A stretch of DNA of 64,000 bases from Chinchilla lanigera (taxonomy: Eukaryota; Chordata; Mammalia; Rodentia; Chinchillidae), in the NCBI RefSeq assembly GCF_000276665.1, contig NW_004955402.1, positions 4,936,759 to 5,000,758 on the forward strand, written 5' to 3'. The stretch's first letter is position 1. Each line of letters opens with the position of its first letter. Below, one piece after another: positions 11,746 to 23,429 of this stretch. The notes beneath the pieces are model-generated. The model worked only from the letters and a program-made list of their open reading frames with translations, ran no database searches and was not told where the DNA came from. Both the position numbers and the translations under genes were made by a program.

Positions 11746-12308
11746 CAGAATGCTCAAGGTCTCTGATCACAGAGTGTGGACCGTGGCTCAGTCCTCGCTG
11801 GTGTCCTGTTTCCTTCTGTGTCTCCTCCCATTCCTGTGCTGTTAGAATGGGCCGCTGATTAAGGAGATCCAGGTTGGCAGGAGGCTGGAGGCCACCGACA
11901 GGAGGAACCCTTGCCCGGTGTGCACGGCCGCCATAGCGGGTGTTGTGGGAGACCAGCTGTGAGTGCACTTCCACAGCTGGGATGAGTGTCACGATCACTG
12001 GTGAGACACTAGTGTGCGGTTCACTTTCGTGTGTTTGTCTGTTTGGTGTGTTTGTTTGATGTAAATATTCGCTTTCATTGCAGTACTGTTGCTGTTCTTG
12101 CTCTTACAGTAACGTACGGGAATATAGTGGCTGACTTTTCACAACTTTCTCTCCCACGTGAATTGCTGAATGAGGCTTCTCTTCCATCCTATGAGATGTT
12201 ACCAGGGAGGCATCTGCTGAAACGATAGGAAGAGTTCAGGGCACGTCAGTCTATTTAGTCCAGTTTGGAAGGGAGACAGTTTTGTGAAGAGAGGTTAAGT
12301 GGTGGCCA

Positions 12309-12356
<48 letters not shown>
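12309..12356 (+). repeat. (TATC)n microsatellite
   Basis: About twelve perfect TATC units followed by degenerate 'ATCTATTATCTATT'. A perfect tetranucleotide run of this length is usually length-variable. Confidence 0.97.
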
Positions 12357-13436
12357 ATCTATTATCTATTTTTTCAGTCTGAAAAGTGTGGAAGTCAGCC
12401 TGTCACAGTTTTAAAAGAAGGAATCAGGTGGCATGGGAGCAAATTATTCCAACACTTGTGGAGCACAGAGAAGATGTATGTTATGAAGCATTAACTCACA
12501 TCGAAAGAGTTATAAGGATTTCCTGAATAACAGTCTGAAACTTGGAAGAGGTTACAGCAAACATGACTTTTGTGGCCTTTCCTGATAATGTGCCCGAGCG
12601 AGGGGTGAGCCCCTGCCTGTGGCTGTGGCTGTGGTGTGTCAATGGGGTCTGATTTTCCCCTGTGCACTGAGAAGCTACGTATGCAGTAATTGTCGTCTGT
12701 GTCTCGAGTACACTCTTTCTGGCTTCTTTGAGAAGGACAGGGAGGAAGAATGTAGTCATCTGGGGGGAGGGTTGGGCTGTCCTATCAAAGTCTAGACTGT
12801 CCCATTAATACTTTCCCTTGTTGATGGCAAGAACTGGTAGAAGAGAGTTATTAAAATGTTCACTCCGGATTTCACTGACCACATAAGCCCTAATCAACCC
12901 TTCTCCCCTTCATTTTGTATTTTTTATCGTTTTGTATTTTTAAATTTCAAGAAAGTTACGTAAAACAGAAGTTTTGTCATTCCGCTACAAATGCAGCACT
13001 ATAGAAAAATTACAGCAGACCCTTGACTTATGAACTCAGTGCATTCCTGGTTGTAATTCAGGTTGTCAGCCAAAGGCTCGGGCTCCTTTACTCAGCCTTC
13101 AAAGTCTCCTGTGTGCAGACAGATCTCAGTGTCCTTAGAGAGTCACTGGCCCAGGATTTCTTAGTCAGCCCATACAGGAAGGTGCTGTAATGTTCCCTCC
13201 AGAGCTCTTTAAGGTTACATCTGTATTTGATGCCATCTGGAAGCACAAGCAGCCAGCATTTGGGTCATAACTCAAGACTTGGGTGGTAAGTTAAAACTAA
13301 AATGCTAGTCGTAACCCAAGTTGTTCATCCGTCAGGCCAGTCATAGCTTGAGGATACACTGTAATTGTAATTCCCTGTAGCTATGAAGTGTTCTTTTCCC
13401 TTGTCTCTTGATGTCCAGAATGGCCATGACTCTCAG

Positions 13437-13558
13437 ACATTTTTGTGGCTTGGGGTGATATGGAACTGAATGTTGAGTCTGTGTTTGAAGGTGTGATGTC
13501 AGTAGCCCTTACATTCAGCCTGTGGGTTGGTGTGGTCAGGAGAATGGACTAACGTTAG
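13437..13558 (+). pseudogene. L3MBTL4: L3MBTL4 remnant exon, MBT2 second half
   Basis: The middle reads C-D-V-S-S-P-Y-I-Q-P-V-G-W-C-G-Q-E-N-G, closely matching human C-D-V-N-S-P-Y-V-Q-P-V-G-W-C-Q-E-N-G, with one extra Gly codon. The exon start is marked by 'TCTCAG' then 'ACATTTTTGTGGCTTGGGGT', which aligns with the bases for H-F-D-N-W-D-D. Between them the stretch is 54 bases where 36 are expected and contains stops. A GTTTTC near 13559 is the nearest donor-like site, about 11 bases short of the expected exon length. The invariant Trp-Cys pair survives here, unlike in MBT1. Confidence 0.8.
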
Positions 13559-13639
13559 GTTTTCTTGGAAGTCACCTCTGTGTCAGGAGCTGTTCTCATT
13601 TTTGTTTTTGTTTAGGTAAGCCATATTTCAATACAAGGT

Positions 13640-14105
13640 GTAACGGTTGATACATTGTGTCAATTTGAGAAGTTTAGAAGCTTGACTAAGTAACTCAGCA
13701 GTTCTACATCCTAGGGTGTGGAGGACATGCCCTGGGGCCGCTGTTTATCCTCCAGGTTGTAATAGTTGATTCATTGTGTCAACTTTAAGTAACTCAGCAG
13801 GGAGCTAGGGTCCTCACTCTGTAAACACCCTAAGCCTGTGCAAGAGGAAGACACAGAGATGGTTTTACCTTGCTCTAGCATGGGTAGCCTGCTTACAAAA
13901 TAAAGGAGGAAAAGAGGCTTGCTTTTTCCTCCCGTTTTTGCTCTTGTTGCTTTTGCTGTCTTCTGCCACCATGAACTGTTGCCTCTCTGCCATGCCACCC
14001 TGCTTGAAGCCAGCTGATTATGGACTGAAACTTCCACAAACTGTAAGCTAGATAAACCTTTCCTTTATTTTTTCTCAGTAATGAGAAAAAAAGTAACTAA
14101 CACAC
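13640..14105 (+). mobile_element. MaLR-like LTR, sense, with duplicated 5' end
   Basis: The 3' half has 'GCCACCATGAACTGTTGCCT', 'GACTGAAACTTCCACAAACT', a polyadenylation signal-like 'AGATAAACC' and ends 'AAAGTAACTAACAC', the same architecture as the copies at 30925 and (antisense) 9922. The 5' motif 'GATACATTGTGTCAA' (13649) is repeated as 'GATTCATTGTGTCAA' (about 13768), so the first about 120 bases look tandemly duplicated. Confidence 0.7.
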
Positions 14106-14239
14106 AAGGTATATGATAAAAATGATGTGCTTGGTTCTGTCAATCATGATGTGTCCTAACTTGGTATGACCTTCTTTGTAGTGAGAATGGACTGTGGCTA
14201 CCCAGGTGTATTCACTGGCCATTAAAAAAAAAGTAGCTA

Positions 14240-14363
14240 GGGGCTGGGGATTTAGCTCAGCGGCAAAGCGCCTGCCTGGCAAGCGCAAGGTCGTGAGTTC
14301 GGTTCCCGGTACCGGAGGAAAAACTTAAAAAACAAATGGAGGAAAAAAAAAAAAAAAAAAAAA
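14240..14363 (+). repeat. ID SINE with target-site duplication
   Basis: Full ID body 'GGGGCTGGGGATTTAGCTCA' to 'GGTACCGG', a mixed tail and then about 20 A. The flanks repeat 'AAAAGTAGCTA' on both sides (left ending 14239, right about 14360-14370), which marks a target-site duplication. Confidence 0.95.
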
Positions 14364-14714
14364 GTAGCTAAAAATTCTTGTCCCATTCAGTGAATCCTAT
14401 TGCTGAGAATTTACATTCTGAACTAGCTATTACCAGGTATATTAATCTTATACTTTAATTAATTAATCAAACCATAAGAATATTAAATATACTTACAGTT
14501 AGAGCAAAAAATAAGATATAGAAATCTGTGAAGTGAGAATTAACTTTACAGACGCCTAGATTTTTCTGATCTCTTTCAACAAACCAACTTAATAGCCTAA
14601 CTAAACATTTAAATAATGGCTCTTTCTGGTCAGTTTCTTTTTATTACAAAAATACAAGACATATTCAGAGACCTTCTCAGTAAAGTCTCTCTGCTGATGA
14701 AGTTAAAATTAAAT

Positions 14715-14800
14715 TAGGGATGGAGATGTCTCTGAGTCGTAGAGTGTTGCCTTACATGCTTGAGACCCTGGGTGTGACCCCCATAACCATAAAAAAATTA
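14715..14800 (+). repeat. older ID-type SINE
   Basis: Diverged ID: 'GGGATGGAGATGTCTCTGAG' head, 'TTGCCTTACATGCTTGAGAC' middle, 'GGGTGTGACCCCCATAACCA' B-box region and a short A run. Clearly older than the GGTACCGG copies. Confidence 0.65.
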
Positions 14801-15484
14801 GACATTATGGCTGTAATCCCAGTAATCAGCATTTTACAAACGAGCATTCAAAGAGAAAGTTGTTTTCTTTCAATACATAATGTGTAGGAAGAAATGTAGA
14901 ATAAGGTATCTGCCATCCAAAGTGAATAGCTGTTTGGTTTTTAATTTGAATGATTTTGGAGTTTTGTTGTTTTTAAATCTTTTTCTCTTTAAGGATAGAC
15001 AAATTCTAAGAAATATTCCCATTAAATTCTTTAATGTAGTGAAAAAAATCAATAACTGAAATAAGGGAGTCAAACAAAGCAAAAAAATTTGCAAACTATT
15101 AAAAGTATCCATTTCACCACGAATAGTTTTTGGAAATAGTTAGCACCTTAAATTCTGATTTTGACACACAAACAGAGTTAGTCAGCTGTCCTGTTTCTCT
15201 GTAAGTGGGCTAAAGCTAACTTTGAATGATGCTTGTCAAGCGTGAGATGGGATGGTCCCTGGGTCTCAGAATGCTTGGCCATAGCTCAGAGCCCAGAGCT
15301 GCTCCTTCCGGTTCCTCTGTGAAGCAACCCCTTGCTGCTTCCGGCTTGCCTTCTCCGACCTGGGGCTGGCTCAGTGCTCAAGTTCCTGTCCATGGCTCTT
15401 GCTGCTGTGTGAGTCTGAAAAGGCTGTGTGTTGCCTATCAGGAATGAGGTGTCCTGAGTCCAGCCATCAATAGGCTTATGGCGT
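14801..15484. other. intron, nothing recognised
   Basis: AT-rich to 15180, then mixed. No motif, no RNA gene and no repeat I can name. Short open frames here lack any family signature. Confidence 0.4.
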
Positions 15485-15960
15485 CTAAGAAAGGCCTAAG
15501 GTTATCAAAGATTGTTCTTGGCTCCTTTATTGAAAATTGTAGAACTGGTTTATTTCTACATTTTTAATTCTGTTCTGTGAGTCTGTATATCTGTTTCTAC
15601 ACCACTCACATCCTATCCTGACTTCTCTGCCGTTGTAGTAAATTTCAAAATTGGAAACTGAGTTTCCTAGCACTGTTCTCTTTCAAGATTGTTTCTGGCT
15701 CTTTTGAGTCCCAGAATTAAAAAGGATGTCAAGCTCTGTTAAAAGCCAGCTGGGATTTGGAAAGAGATTGCACCGAAGCTGTAGATCATTTGGGGGAATA
15801 TTGCCACTTTTACAGTATTTTTCTTTTAATCTTGTGAATGTGAGATCTCTTTCCATCTATTTAGCCTTCTTTAATTTTTTTCAATGATAATTGTAGTTTT
15901 CAGTCTATAAGTCTTTCACTTAAAAACATTTACTAGTGAATATTTTATTCTTTCTGAAAA
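15485..15960 (-). mobile_element. old L1 fragment, antisense
   Basis: 'AAATTTCAAAATTGGAAACT', 'AGCCAGCTGGGATTTGGAAA' and 'AGATTGCACCGAAGCTGTAG' match the antisense of the ancient L1 ORF2 C-terminal region ('agccagctgggattttgatagggattgcattgaatctgtag' type). It overlaps in consensus position with part of the next L1 block, so it is a separate insertion or a rearranged piece. Confidence 0.72.
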
Positions 15961-18730
15961 TTGAGGTGACATTTTCATAGCATACAATTAACCATTTGAA
16001 AGCACATAATTCAGTAATGTTTAGCACATATTCAGTCATATTCAGTAATGTTACACAAACACCAGCTCTCTTAGCTTTAGAATGTTTTTATTACCTTGTA
16101 AAACACTCCGCACTTGTTAAGTAGTCAGTCCACTCCCATTCGCCTGGAGCCTCTAATAAATTTTCTGCCTCTGTAGATTTGTCAATTCTGGATTTATTAC
16201 GTAAAAGCGGCCACATATCATTTGACTTTTCTTTGTCCATCTTTCTTCATTTAGCATCATGTTTTTGAGGTTCATCAAATTATATCACGTTTCAGTAGTT
16301 CATTCCTTTTTTATGATTGAATAATATTCTATTCCACAGTTTTTTTATCCACCAGTCTTTTGATAGGCATGTGGTTTATTTGTACCATTTAGATGTTATA
16401 CATAATACTGCTATAAGAATTCACATGCAATTTTCTATGTGTACATATGTCTTCATTTCTCTTTAGCATATACCTATGGGTGCAGTTGCTGAATCACATG
16501 ATAATGCTATGTTTAATATTTTGAGAAACTGTTTTCCTAAGCTTTTACACCATTTCACATTCCCACCAGCAACGCACAAGGTTTTCTGTTGTCCGTATCC
16601 TTGCCAGTGTTTCCTATTTTCTGTTTTCTTGAGTAAGAGCATGCTGGTGCCTGTGAAGTTGTGTTTCACTGTGGCTTTGATTTGCATTTCCTTACTGACT
16701 GATCATGGTGAACATCTTTATATGTACTTTTCAGCCATTTTTATATTTTCTTGGGAGAAATGTCTATTCAACTCCTTTGCCTATTTTAAATTGGATTGTT
16801 TTATTATTTATTTCAATATTTAACTACTTTTATTTCCCTATTATCCTTATCAAAGAATTTCCTATGTTTTTCAGACCTTAAACTTCTATAAGATGGATGA
16901 CTTGGAAATTGATTTTTCTCTTTCTTTGGGCTGCAGTTTCATATTCTTGATCATGTCCTCTGTACTGGTCAGATTTATGTTATTGTAATAAAATGTTGAT
17001 GGTAGCTCACTTTGTAAAGATAAAAGGTTTACTTAGCTCATGGTTTTGGAGGCTCAAGAGCATGATACCTGTGTCAGCTCAGGTCTAGTAAGGCCTGGGT
17101 CACATTATGTAGACAGCAGTGGCTGAGCATGTATAGGAAGAAATGGATCACATTTAAGTCACATCATCCGTTGATACACAGCAGTTTTAATTTTGGTGTG
17201 TAATTTACTTATTTTGTTCTTTTGCTGCTTTTGGTGTTAAATCTAAGATTCCATGCCAAGTGAGAAGTCAAAGGTATTTACTTCTATGTTTTTTTCCTCC
17301 ATATTTTGTAGTTTTACTCAAATTCATGTGGTGAATTCATTTTTATTCAATTTTGGCCTATAAAATGAGGTAGAGATTCAATTTAATTTTTTTGCATCTG
17401 ATTATCCATTTTCTCAGCATCATTTGTTGTCTTTTGCCTTGAGTGGTCTTGACAGCATTTTTGAAAATAATTTTACCATAAATATTTAAATTTATGTTTG
17501 AACTCCTAGTTCTACTCCTCCACTGGGCTTGACTGAGATTTCCTATCAATTTTGAAATTAGAAAACTGTGCACTGTCTAACCTTGTTCTTCTTTTTAAAG
17601 ACTTTTGTCTATTTGGGGCCATAAGATTTGAAGGAGTAGCCTTTTCATTTTTGGAGAAATGGTTGTTGGAATTTTGATAAGCATTGTATTGAATCTTTGG
17701 AGAATATTGCCATTTTAACATTAAATTTAGCAGTCCATGGATATGTTTGGTCTTCTCTTTGTATAATTCTTCATTTCATCAGTGTCTTCTAGTTTTCACT
17801 TTACTGATCTTTCAACTGTTTGATTAAATTTATTCCTAAGCAATTTAGTCTTTTAGATGCTATTATAAATGGAATTGTTTTATTTTTTGACTTTTGGAAT
17901 TATTTATTGTGGGCGCAAAGAAATATATTTGATTTTGTGCATGATTTTTTGCTCTGCAGTGTTACTGAACTAGTTCATTAGCTCTATCTTGTGGTTTTCT
18001 TTGTATGTGGATTTGATAGGATTTTAATACATAAAATCATAACATCTACTAAAAGAGATAGGTTCTTTTCTTCATTTCCAATTTGGATGCCTTTAATTTT
18101 TTTCTTGCCTAGTATATCTGTCTAGGGGTTCCACTAAATGTTGAACAGAAGTAGTGAAAATAAGCTCTCTTGCTTTGTTGTTAATCTTACAGGAAAAAAT
18201 GTCAGTCTCAGTCTCTTACCACTGAATATGTTGTTGGTTGTGGATTTTCAGTAAGTGTCTTTTATGATGTTATGGAAATTTCCCTTTATCTCTAATTTTC
18301 TGAGCCTTTATTTTTAATTATGAAAGGGTGTTGAATTTTTTCCAGTGCTTTGTTTCGCATCTCTGGAGTTGCAAAATATTTTCTTCTTTGTACTGTTACT
18401 GAGATCATTACATCGATTCCTTGTGTTGAACCATCCTTGCATTCTTGGGAAAAAATCCACTTGTTATATATGGTGTGAAATCTTTTATAGTCTTGTTGGA
18501 CTCAGTTTGCTAGTATTTTGTTGAGTGTTTTTCTATGTATATTTATTCATCAGAAATAATGGTCTATAGTTTTCTTGTTTTGTCTGGTTTATTCTTTCTT
18601 ATGAAATAATAAATGGAATTGTTTCCTGAATTTCATATTTGTATAGTTTATTGTTAATACAGAAATACAGTTGGCTTCTACTATTGACCTTATGTTTTAC
18701 AACTTTGGTGTTTTCATTTATTAGCTCTAA
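15961..18730 (-). mobile_element. old L1, antisense, 3' end through reverse transcriptase region
   Basis: Runs from the L1 3' end ('GAGGTGACATTTTCATAGCA' near 15963) through 'TCACATTCCCACCAGCAACG' (16556) and the 'GGCTTTGATTTGCATTTCC' block to the RT-region antisense ('TGCATTCTTGGGAAAAAATC' near 18439; 'CTCAGTTTGCTAGTATTTTG' near 18501). Frames are destroyed by stops. It is interrupted at about 16965-17170 by another repeat. Confidence 0.85.
16965..17170 (-). mobile_element. MaLR-like LTR fragment nested in L1
   Basis: 'TGGTCAGATTTATGTTATTG' to 'GGTTTACTTAGCTCATGGTT' and 'TTGGAGGCTCAAGAGCATGA' follow the antisense pattern of MaLR-like LTRs (aaaggtttattttggctcatggttttggagg type). L1 sequence resumes after it near 17170, so the LTR or its fragment inserted into L1. 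Confidence 0.55.
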
Positions 18731-19529
18731 TAGTGCTCTAAAAGAGGACCCTTAGAATTGTCTACATGCTAAATTATGGCATCTACATCTGGAGATATTT
18801 ACTTCTTCCTCTAGAAACCTTTTATTTATTGCTCAGTTCACCCATCTAGACCTTCCATGCACCAATGAATAGGAGTGAGATGATCAGACATCTTTTTCTT
18901 GCTCCTAATTTAGGGAAAAACTTTCAATCTTTCACTATCAAGCATGATATTTTTGTGGGTATGTGTAAAAGACCTTTTTCATACTGAAGAAGTTGTCTTC
19001 AATTTTTACCAGGAAAAAAGTGATCCTTTATTCAGCTAGTTTGACTCTTTGAAGTTACAATTCTTCAGTTATAATTCTTCAGTTACTTTACTATTTAAAA
19101 AATAATTCTGACTGTTGTGTATGTGTGTGAATTTCCAGTCCTCTGCCTTGCTCAGAGAGCCTTGTTTACCAGTTTAAACACTCTCAAAAGACTGTTTCCC
19201 CCTCAGCCTTGTACAGAAATTCTGTTCTGTAGCTGATGCCAAGACCCTGACCCTCTCCTAGCCCCCTGGGGGCTGGGCTTGGGGACGGAAGGCTATGTGG
19301 AGTCTTGATGGCTATCAGAGCACATGAATGACAGCAAGCTCATGTCTCCAGGAAGGACATCCCTGAGAAGCATGGCGCACCTCTCCAAAGGAGTCTGTGA
19401 TTCACACTGGATGCCGGGCTGCCCGTGAACACAGATCCAGATCAGCAAACATGTGCTTGGTTGTTTACATAATCGAATGTAGAGAATCAAAGAGTAAAAC
19501 CAAATAGAAGGAAGGGATCTATTTAGTTC

Positions 19530-20260
19530 ATGTAAGTTTTAGTGAGTATAACTTACATGCCATCCAATTCATCAATTTACAGAGTGCGATTCAGTGGCTT
19601 TCATCCTAGTTATAAAGTTGTATAACCATTGCCACCTTCAACTTTCTCACATTGTCATCACCCCAAAAGGAAGTTCACAGTATTTGGTGATTACTCCCCA
19701 ATTCTCTATCTCTCTCAGCCCTCTACAATGATTAATTTGCTTCCTGTTTTTACAGATGTGCGCATGCTAGACATTTCCTGAGAAGAAGAATTTGGCCTCT
19801 TGTGTCCGGCTTCTTTTGCTGAGCTTCATTTCTTTGCGGCTCATTCACAATCCTAGCACATGTCAGTGGCATTTGTTGTTACTTTCAAAGCTGTTGCACT
19901 GAAGGGCTGAGCCACACTTTGCTCCTCCGCTCATCTGCTGATGGGCCCTTGGGTTATTTCCCCCTCAGGACTCCTCTGCATAACGCTGCTAAGGATGTTT
20001 CTTCATAGAAATTTGTGCTCAAGTGTGTGGTTCAGTTCGCTTGTGCTTGTAGGTGGGAGTGGAATTGCTGGGCGATGTAGTGAGTCCACATCTGAGTGAC
20101 TGAGGAGCTGCCCAGTTTGCAATGCCTCGGGCAGAGCATGAGCATCCTCCAGCTCCTCACCAGCCCTTGTCTGTCTTTGTGTTTTAGCCATCACAACGAG
20201 TGAGAGATGCAGTCTTATCTTTGAGCCTCCTTTTTCTTGACTGCCCAATATTTAAGTGAC
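19530..20260 (-). mobile_element. old L1 3' end, antisense
   Basis: 'AACTTACATGCCATCCAATT', 'GTTGTATAACCATTGCCACC', 'AGGTGGGAGTGGAATTGCTG' and 'CAGCTCCTCACCAGCCC' are hallmark antisense L1M 3' end phrases. It ends in the conserved ORF2 C-terminus. Similar to the copies at 15961 and 35960 but independent. Confidence 0.8.
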
Positions 20261-21534
20261 TCCACACACTGATTTTCAAGGCATCCCTTATGACATTGGT
20301 CAATTATTTTGGTTTCCTTGTTGGAGGAGTGGAGTCCAAAGAGGTCAGGGATCATGCCCATGGCCCTGATGTGGATGCTTCCCACTGCTCAGACTGGAAG
20401 CCTGCATGGGGGACTTTGAGCTCAATAGAAGGAGCAGGGCCAGCGTCTTCACTGAGGAAGCAGCACCTGGATTGGCTTCAGCGGGTGTCGCGTATAAACC
20501 TAGACAGGCTCTGGAAGGGACAGGAGGTGGAGGGAGAGTACGAACAAAAGTAAAAGTAAGAAATGAGAAAGCTCTGGCCTGCTGAGGATCGGAGCTGTTG
20601 AACATCAGCCAGTCTGCAGGGCATGGCAGGGCAGAAGGAGGACAGCGGCACAGGGTGTGGAACATGCTGTTCAGGACTGGTGACCGCCCTGCAAAGGTAT
20701 TTAAAACCTGAAACCTGTTAAGGACTCAGAAGAGTCAAAAGAATAGGCAAAAGACCTCCTTTCTGTCCAGCTGTCGGGCAGGGATATGCTTTATTTTAAA
20801 AAATAAGCAGACAGGAAAGCACAGAGGATCACAGTGCATTCCTGTGTTGGACTCCCTCGTACCCTTCATGTATTGCTGTGTTTCAGTCTGGCCTTGGCTT
20901 TTACGACCAGTTTGAAGATCCCAGGCAAGTTACTCAGCACCACGCCCTTCACTCGGGTTTGTCTGATGCTTCCCCGTGGTCAGTGTGGGCCAGGCCTCTC
21001 TGGAGAGGTGACCACGGCTGTGCTGGGTGCTCCCTGTGTCCTGCCAGGTGCTGTGTGGTTGCAGCTCCCCCTCCTGTGGGTGGTGATTGTGGTCACTTGC
21101 TTAAGATAGTGTGGGGGCATGTCTCCACTCTCAAATGTCTCTCTCTCCTTTTGGGACACATCATATTGCTGGGGGGAGCAGTTACTTTGAGATTGTAGAA
21201 ACATCCTGCGCCCCTTACTGATTTTTAGCATGCCTTGGTGTCAGGTGAATTTGTGGTGAGTGTGATGTTTGTTAAGTAGTGTTTCTGCTCTATTTTTTCC
21301 TGTACTTGTTGGCTGGCTTATCCTCCCCTGCAACTTGCTCCTTCCTTTTCTTACTTGTGGTACTGTGGAGTTATGGGCTCTACTCTGCAAACTCGTTGGG
21401 GAGTGAGCAGCTTTCCTTAACCTCGCAGCTGATAGTGGGCAGGGTCTGCGTGCTATGCTGGAAGAGAAGGTAGCAAGGGGATGAGGCAAACACCCGGCCA
21501 GAAGGCAACAATTGCTTTGTGCAGCTAAGGCCGC
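20261..21534. other. intron, no gene seen
   Basis: Moderately GC-rich, with overlapping open frames on both strands around 20834-21489 (up to 106 residues). None has a motif, a signal of codon bias or splice signals in a sensible layout. Confidence 0.4.
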
Positions 21535-21690
21535 TCTGGGACAATGGCCACAAACTTAGTGGCCTAAAACTACACAAGTTTGTCACCTTAGAGTCCTGGA
21601 AGTCAGGAGCCCAAAATGGGTTTTGCTCCGTGGCTGCGATAATAATTAGCTGGGCAGGTAGACTGAGGCCATTTCATGCAAGAGCATGAA
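21535..21690 (-). mobile_element. probable MaLR/MLT-like LTR fragment
   Basis: 'GGGACAATGGCCACAAACTT' followed by 'AGTGGCCTAAAACTACACAA' and 'TAGAGTCCTGGAAGTCAGGA' resembles the antisense 'taccacaaactgggtggcttaaaacaacagaaa' type of old LTR. Diverged; family uncertain. Confidence 0.4.
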
Positions 21691-22849
21691 AGCAATAACG
21701 AAGAGTTTTAGCTCGGGGAGGATATAGTTGGCAATGGTAAACCAGACCAGAGAGGGCTGGGGAATCCCTCAGGGAGTCTCAGGGAATGTGACCAGAGGAG
21801 AAGGGTTCTTAACCTGGCTATGGGAATGGGCTCAGGATGCTGTAGACACCTTGGGATGGCTACTCCCCTGGTTTAAAAAGCAACCACACAAGCAGATGTG
21901 TAAGACGTGCTTGAGTTCTTTCTTCAGGGCTTCTTGTATTCTGGAGAGCTCTGTGAATTCACAGGCCAGGGGAATAAATTTGGTTCCTGATTTTGTAGGG
22001 CTCTTTTCTTATAAATACCACCTTCCTCCACAGTGAGTGTGTATCAGTGTGGTCGCGAAAAGCCATGGAAAGTGGGGGGCACTGAAGCTTGCCTATTTTG
22101 TTGCTGTCTGTAGAATGCTTTTCTGGAGCAACTTGGTACAGTGTAGAGCATCCTTGAGAGTTATCATGCCCGGTGTCTCAGGTAGACTGATCTCATGTGA
22201 CTGCATGGCTCCAGGAGCCAGCTTTACTGAAGCTCCATCGGCAGGTGACACCTGCTGCCACAGCTTGTTACCTGTCTGCTTGCTCTTTTTTTTGGTTGAA
22301 AGTTGTATCGCCACATTCCTAAGGCGTCTTAGGAAAAGCAGATTCCCCACACTCGTTATGGAAGCATCGCAGAAGGTCAGGTGCATTCTCTGTACAGGAC
22401 TCAGTCAGCTGACATCTGCCCTGGTGAACCAGTTCACTTTACTACTGAATCCTCGTCTGTAATCACTGGTTCAGTGATTTACTCTTTAAAGCAGAAGGTA
22501 CAAATATTCTCATATAAGATGAGGAAATCTGTGAAGTATGTAACATTATAATGAGTAAATTAAAAACACAAATCCCCCTGGACGTACCCAACTCCCACCA
22601 TGAGTGGGTGTGTGTAATTATTCTGTACTGCAAACCTAGACCAAAACAGCTTTTAAAAATTGGAAAAATAACTCCCCCACTAGGTAGAGTTTGCTGCTAT
22701 CATTCTGCTATTTTTTTCAATCACTGTTTATTTGACTACCCGTAGGTAATTAAAATTAACTCTGTGATGTTATTGGTCATATTGCTTCTGTAACTTTTCT
22801 TTAACCTGAAAATACAAATTGAATATATGCCCTTTTCTTTAAATGCCTG

Positions 22850-23090
22850 GCTGCTTGTGACTGCATTAATTATCCATATGATGAGGATAGTACAGTTCAG
22901 TCAGGTTTGTTCTTAGCGTTGGATATTAATATTTTGTAGTTGTTATGAATAGCAATGGAGAGGCCAACTTGTTAAATACACTCTGTGCTTGTTATTTCTT
23001 TGTGGATAGTACACATAAAGTTATTGGATCACGGGTATGAGGACAGGTTTTAAGCAGTTGATAAATACTTTCAGATCACACTTCAAGCTT
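22850..23090 (-). mobile_element. possible L1 3' end, antisense
   Basis: 'GTTATGAATAGCAATGGAGA' and 'TATTGGATCACGGGTATGAG' faintly follow the antisense L1 'gttgctatgaacat...ggaattgctgggtcatatggt' pattern. Weak. Confidence 0.35.
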
Positions 23091-23307
23091 GTGCCTTCTA
23101 ACAATAATATTAGAAAATTAAGACATGAAAATGGAAAAGGCGAGGAACAGGCTGAGGGCCCTCACTGTGTAACCCAGCATGGGCACTCTGTTGGCAAGGA
23201 CTATATTTCACCCAAATTTTATCCGCGGTTCCCAGCACAATAAGAATATACAATAACTCATACTACTTTTATAAAATATTTTACATAAAATAACTCATGG
23301 ACATTTT

Positions 23308-23412
23308 TTTTCTTTCCTTTTTTTTTTTTTTTTTTCCTTTGTACTGGGAATGTAACTCACTGCCTGCTGTTTGGCAGACAGGCGCTGTGCCTCTGAGCTA
23401 AATCCCCAGCCC
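23308..23412 (-). repeat. ID SINE, antisense, with 14-bp target-site duplication
   Basis: Poly-T, then 'GTACTGGGAATGTAACTCAC' and 'GAGCTAAATCCCCAGCC', the reverse complement of an ID body. 'CTCATGGACATTTT' occurs immediately before (23294-23307) and after (23413-23426), a perfect duplication of the target. Confidence 0.96.
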
Positions 23413-23429
23413 CTCATGGACATTTTGAG

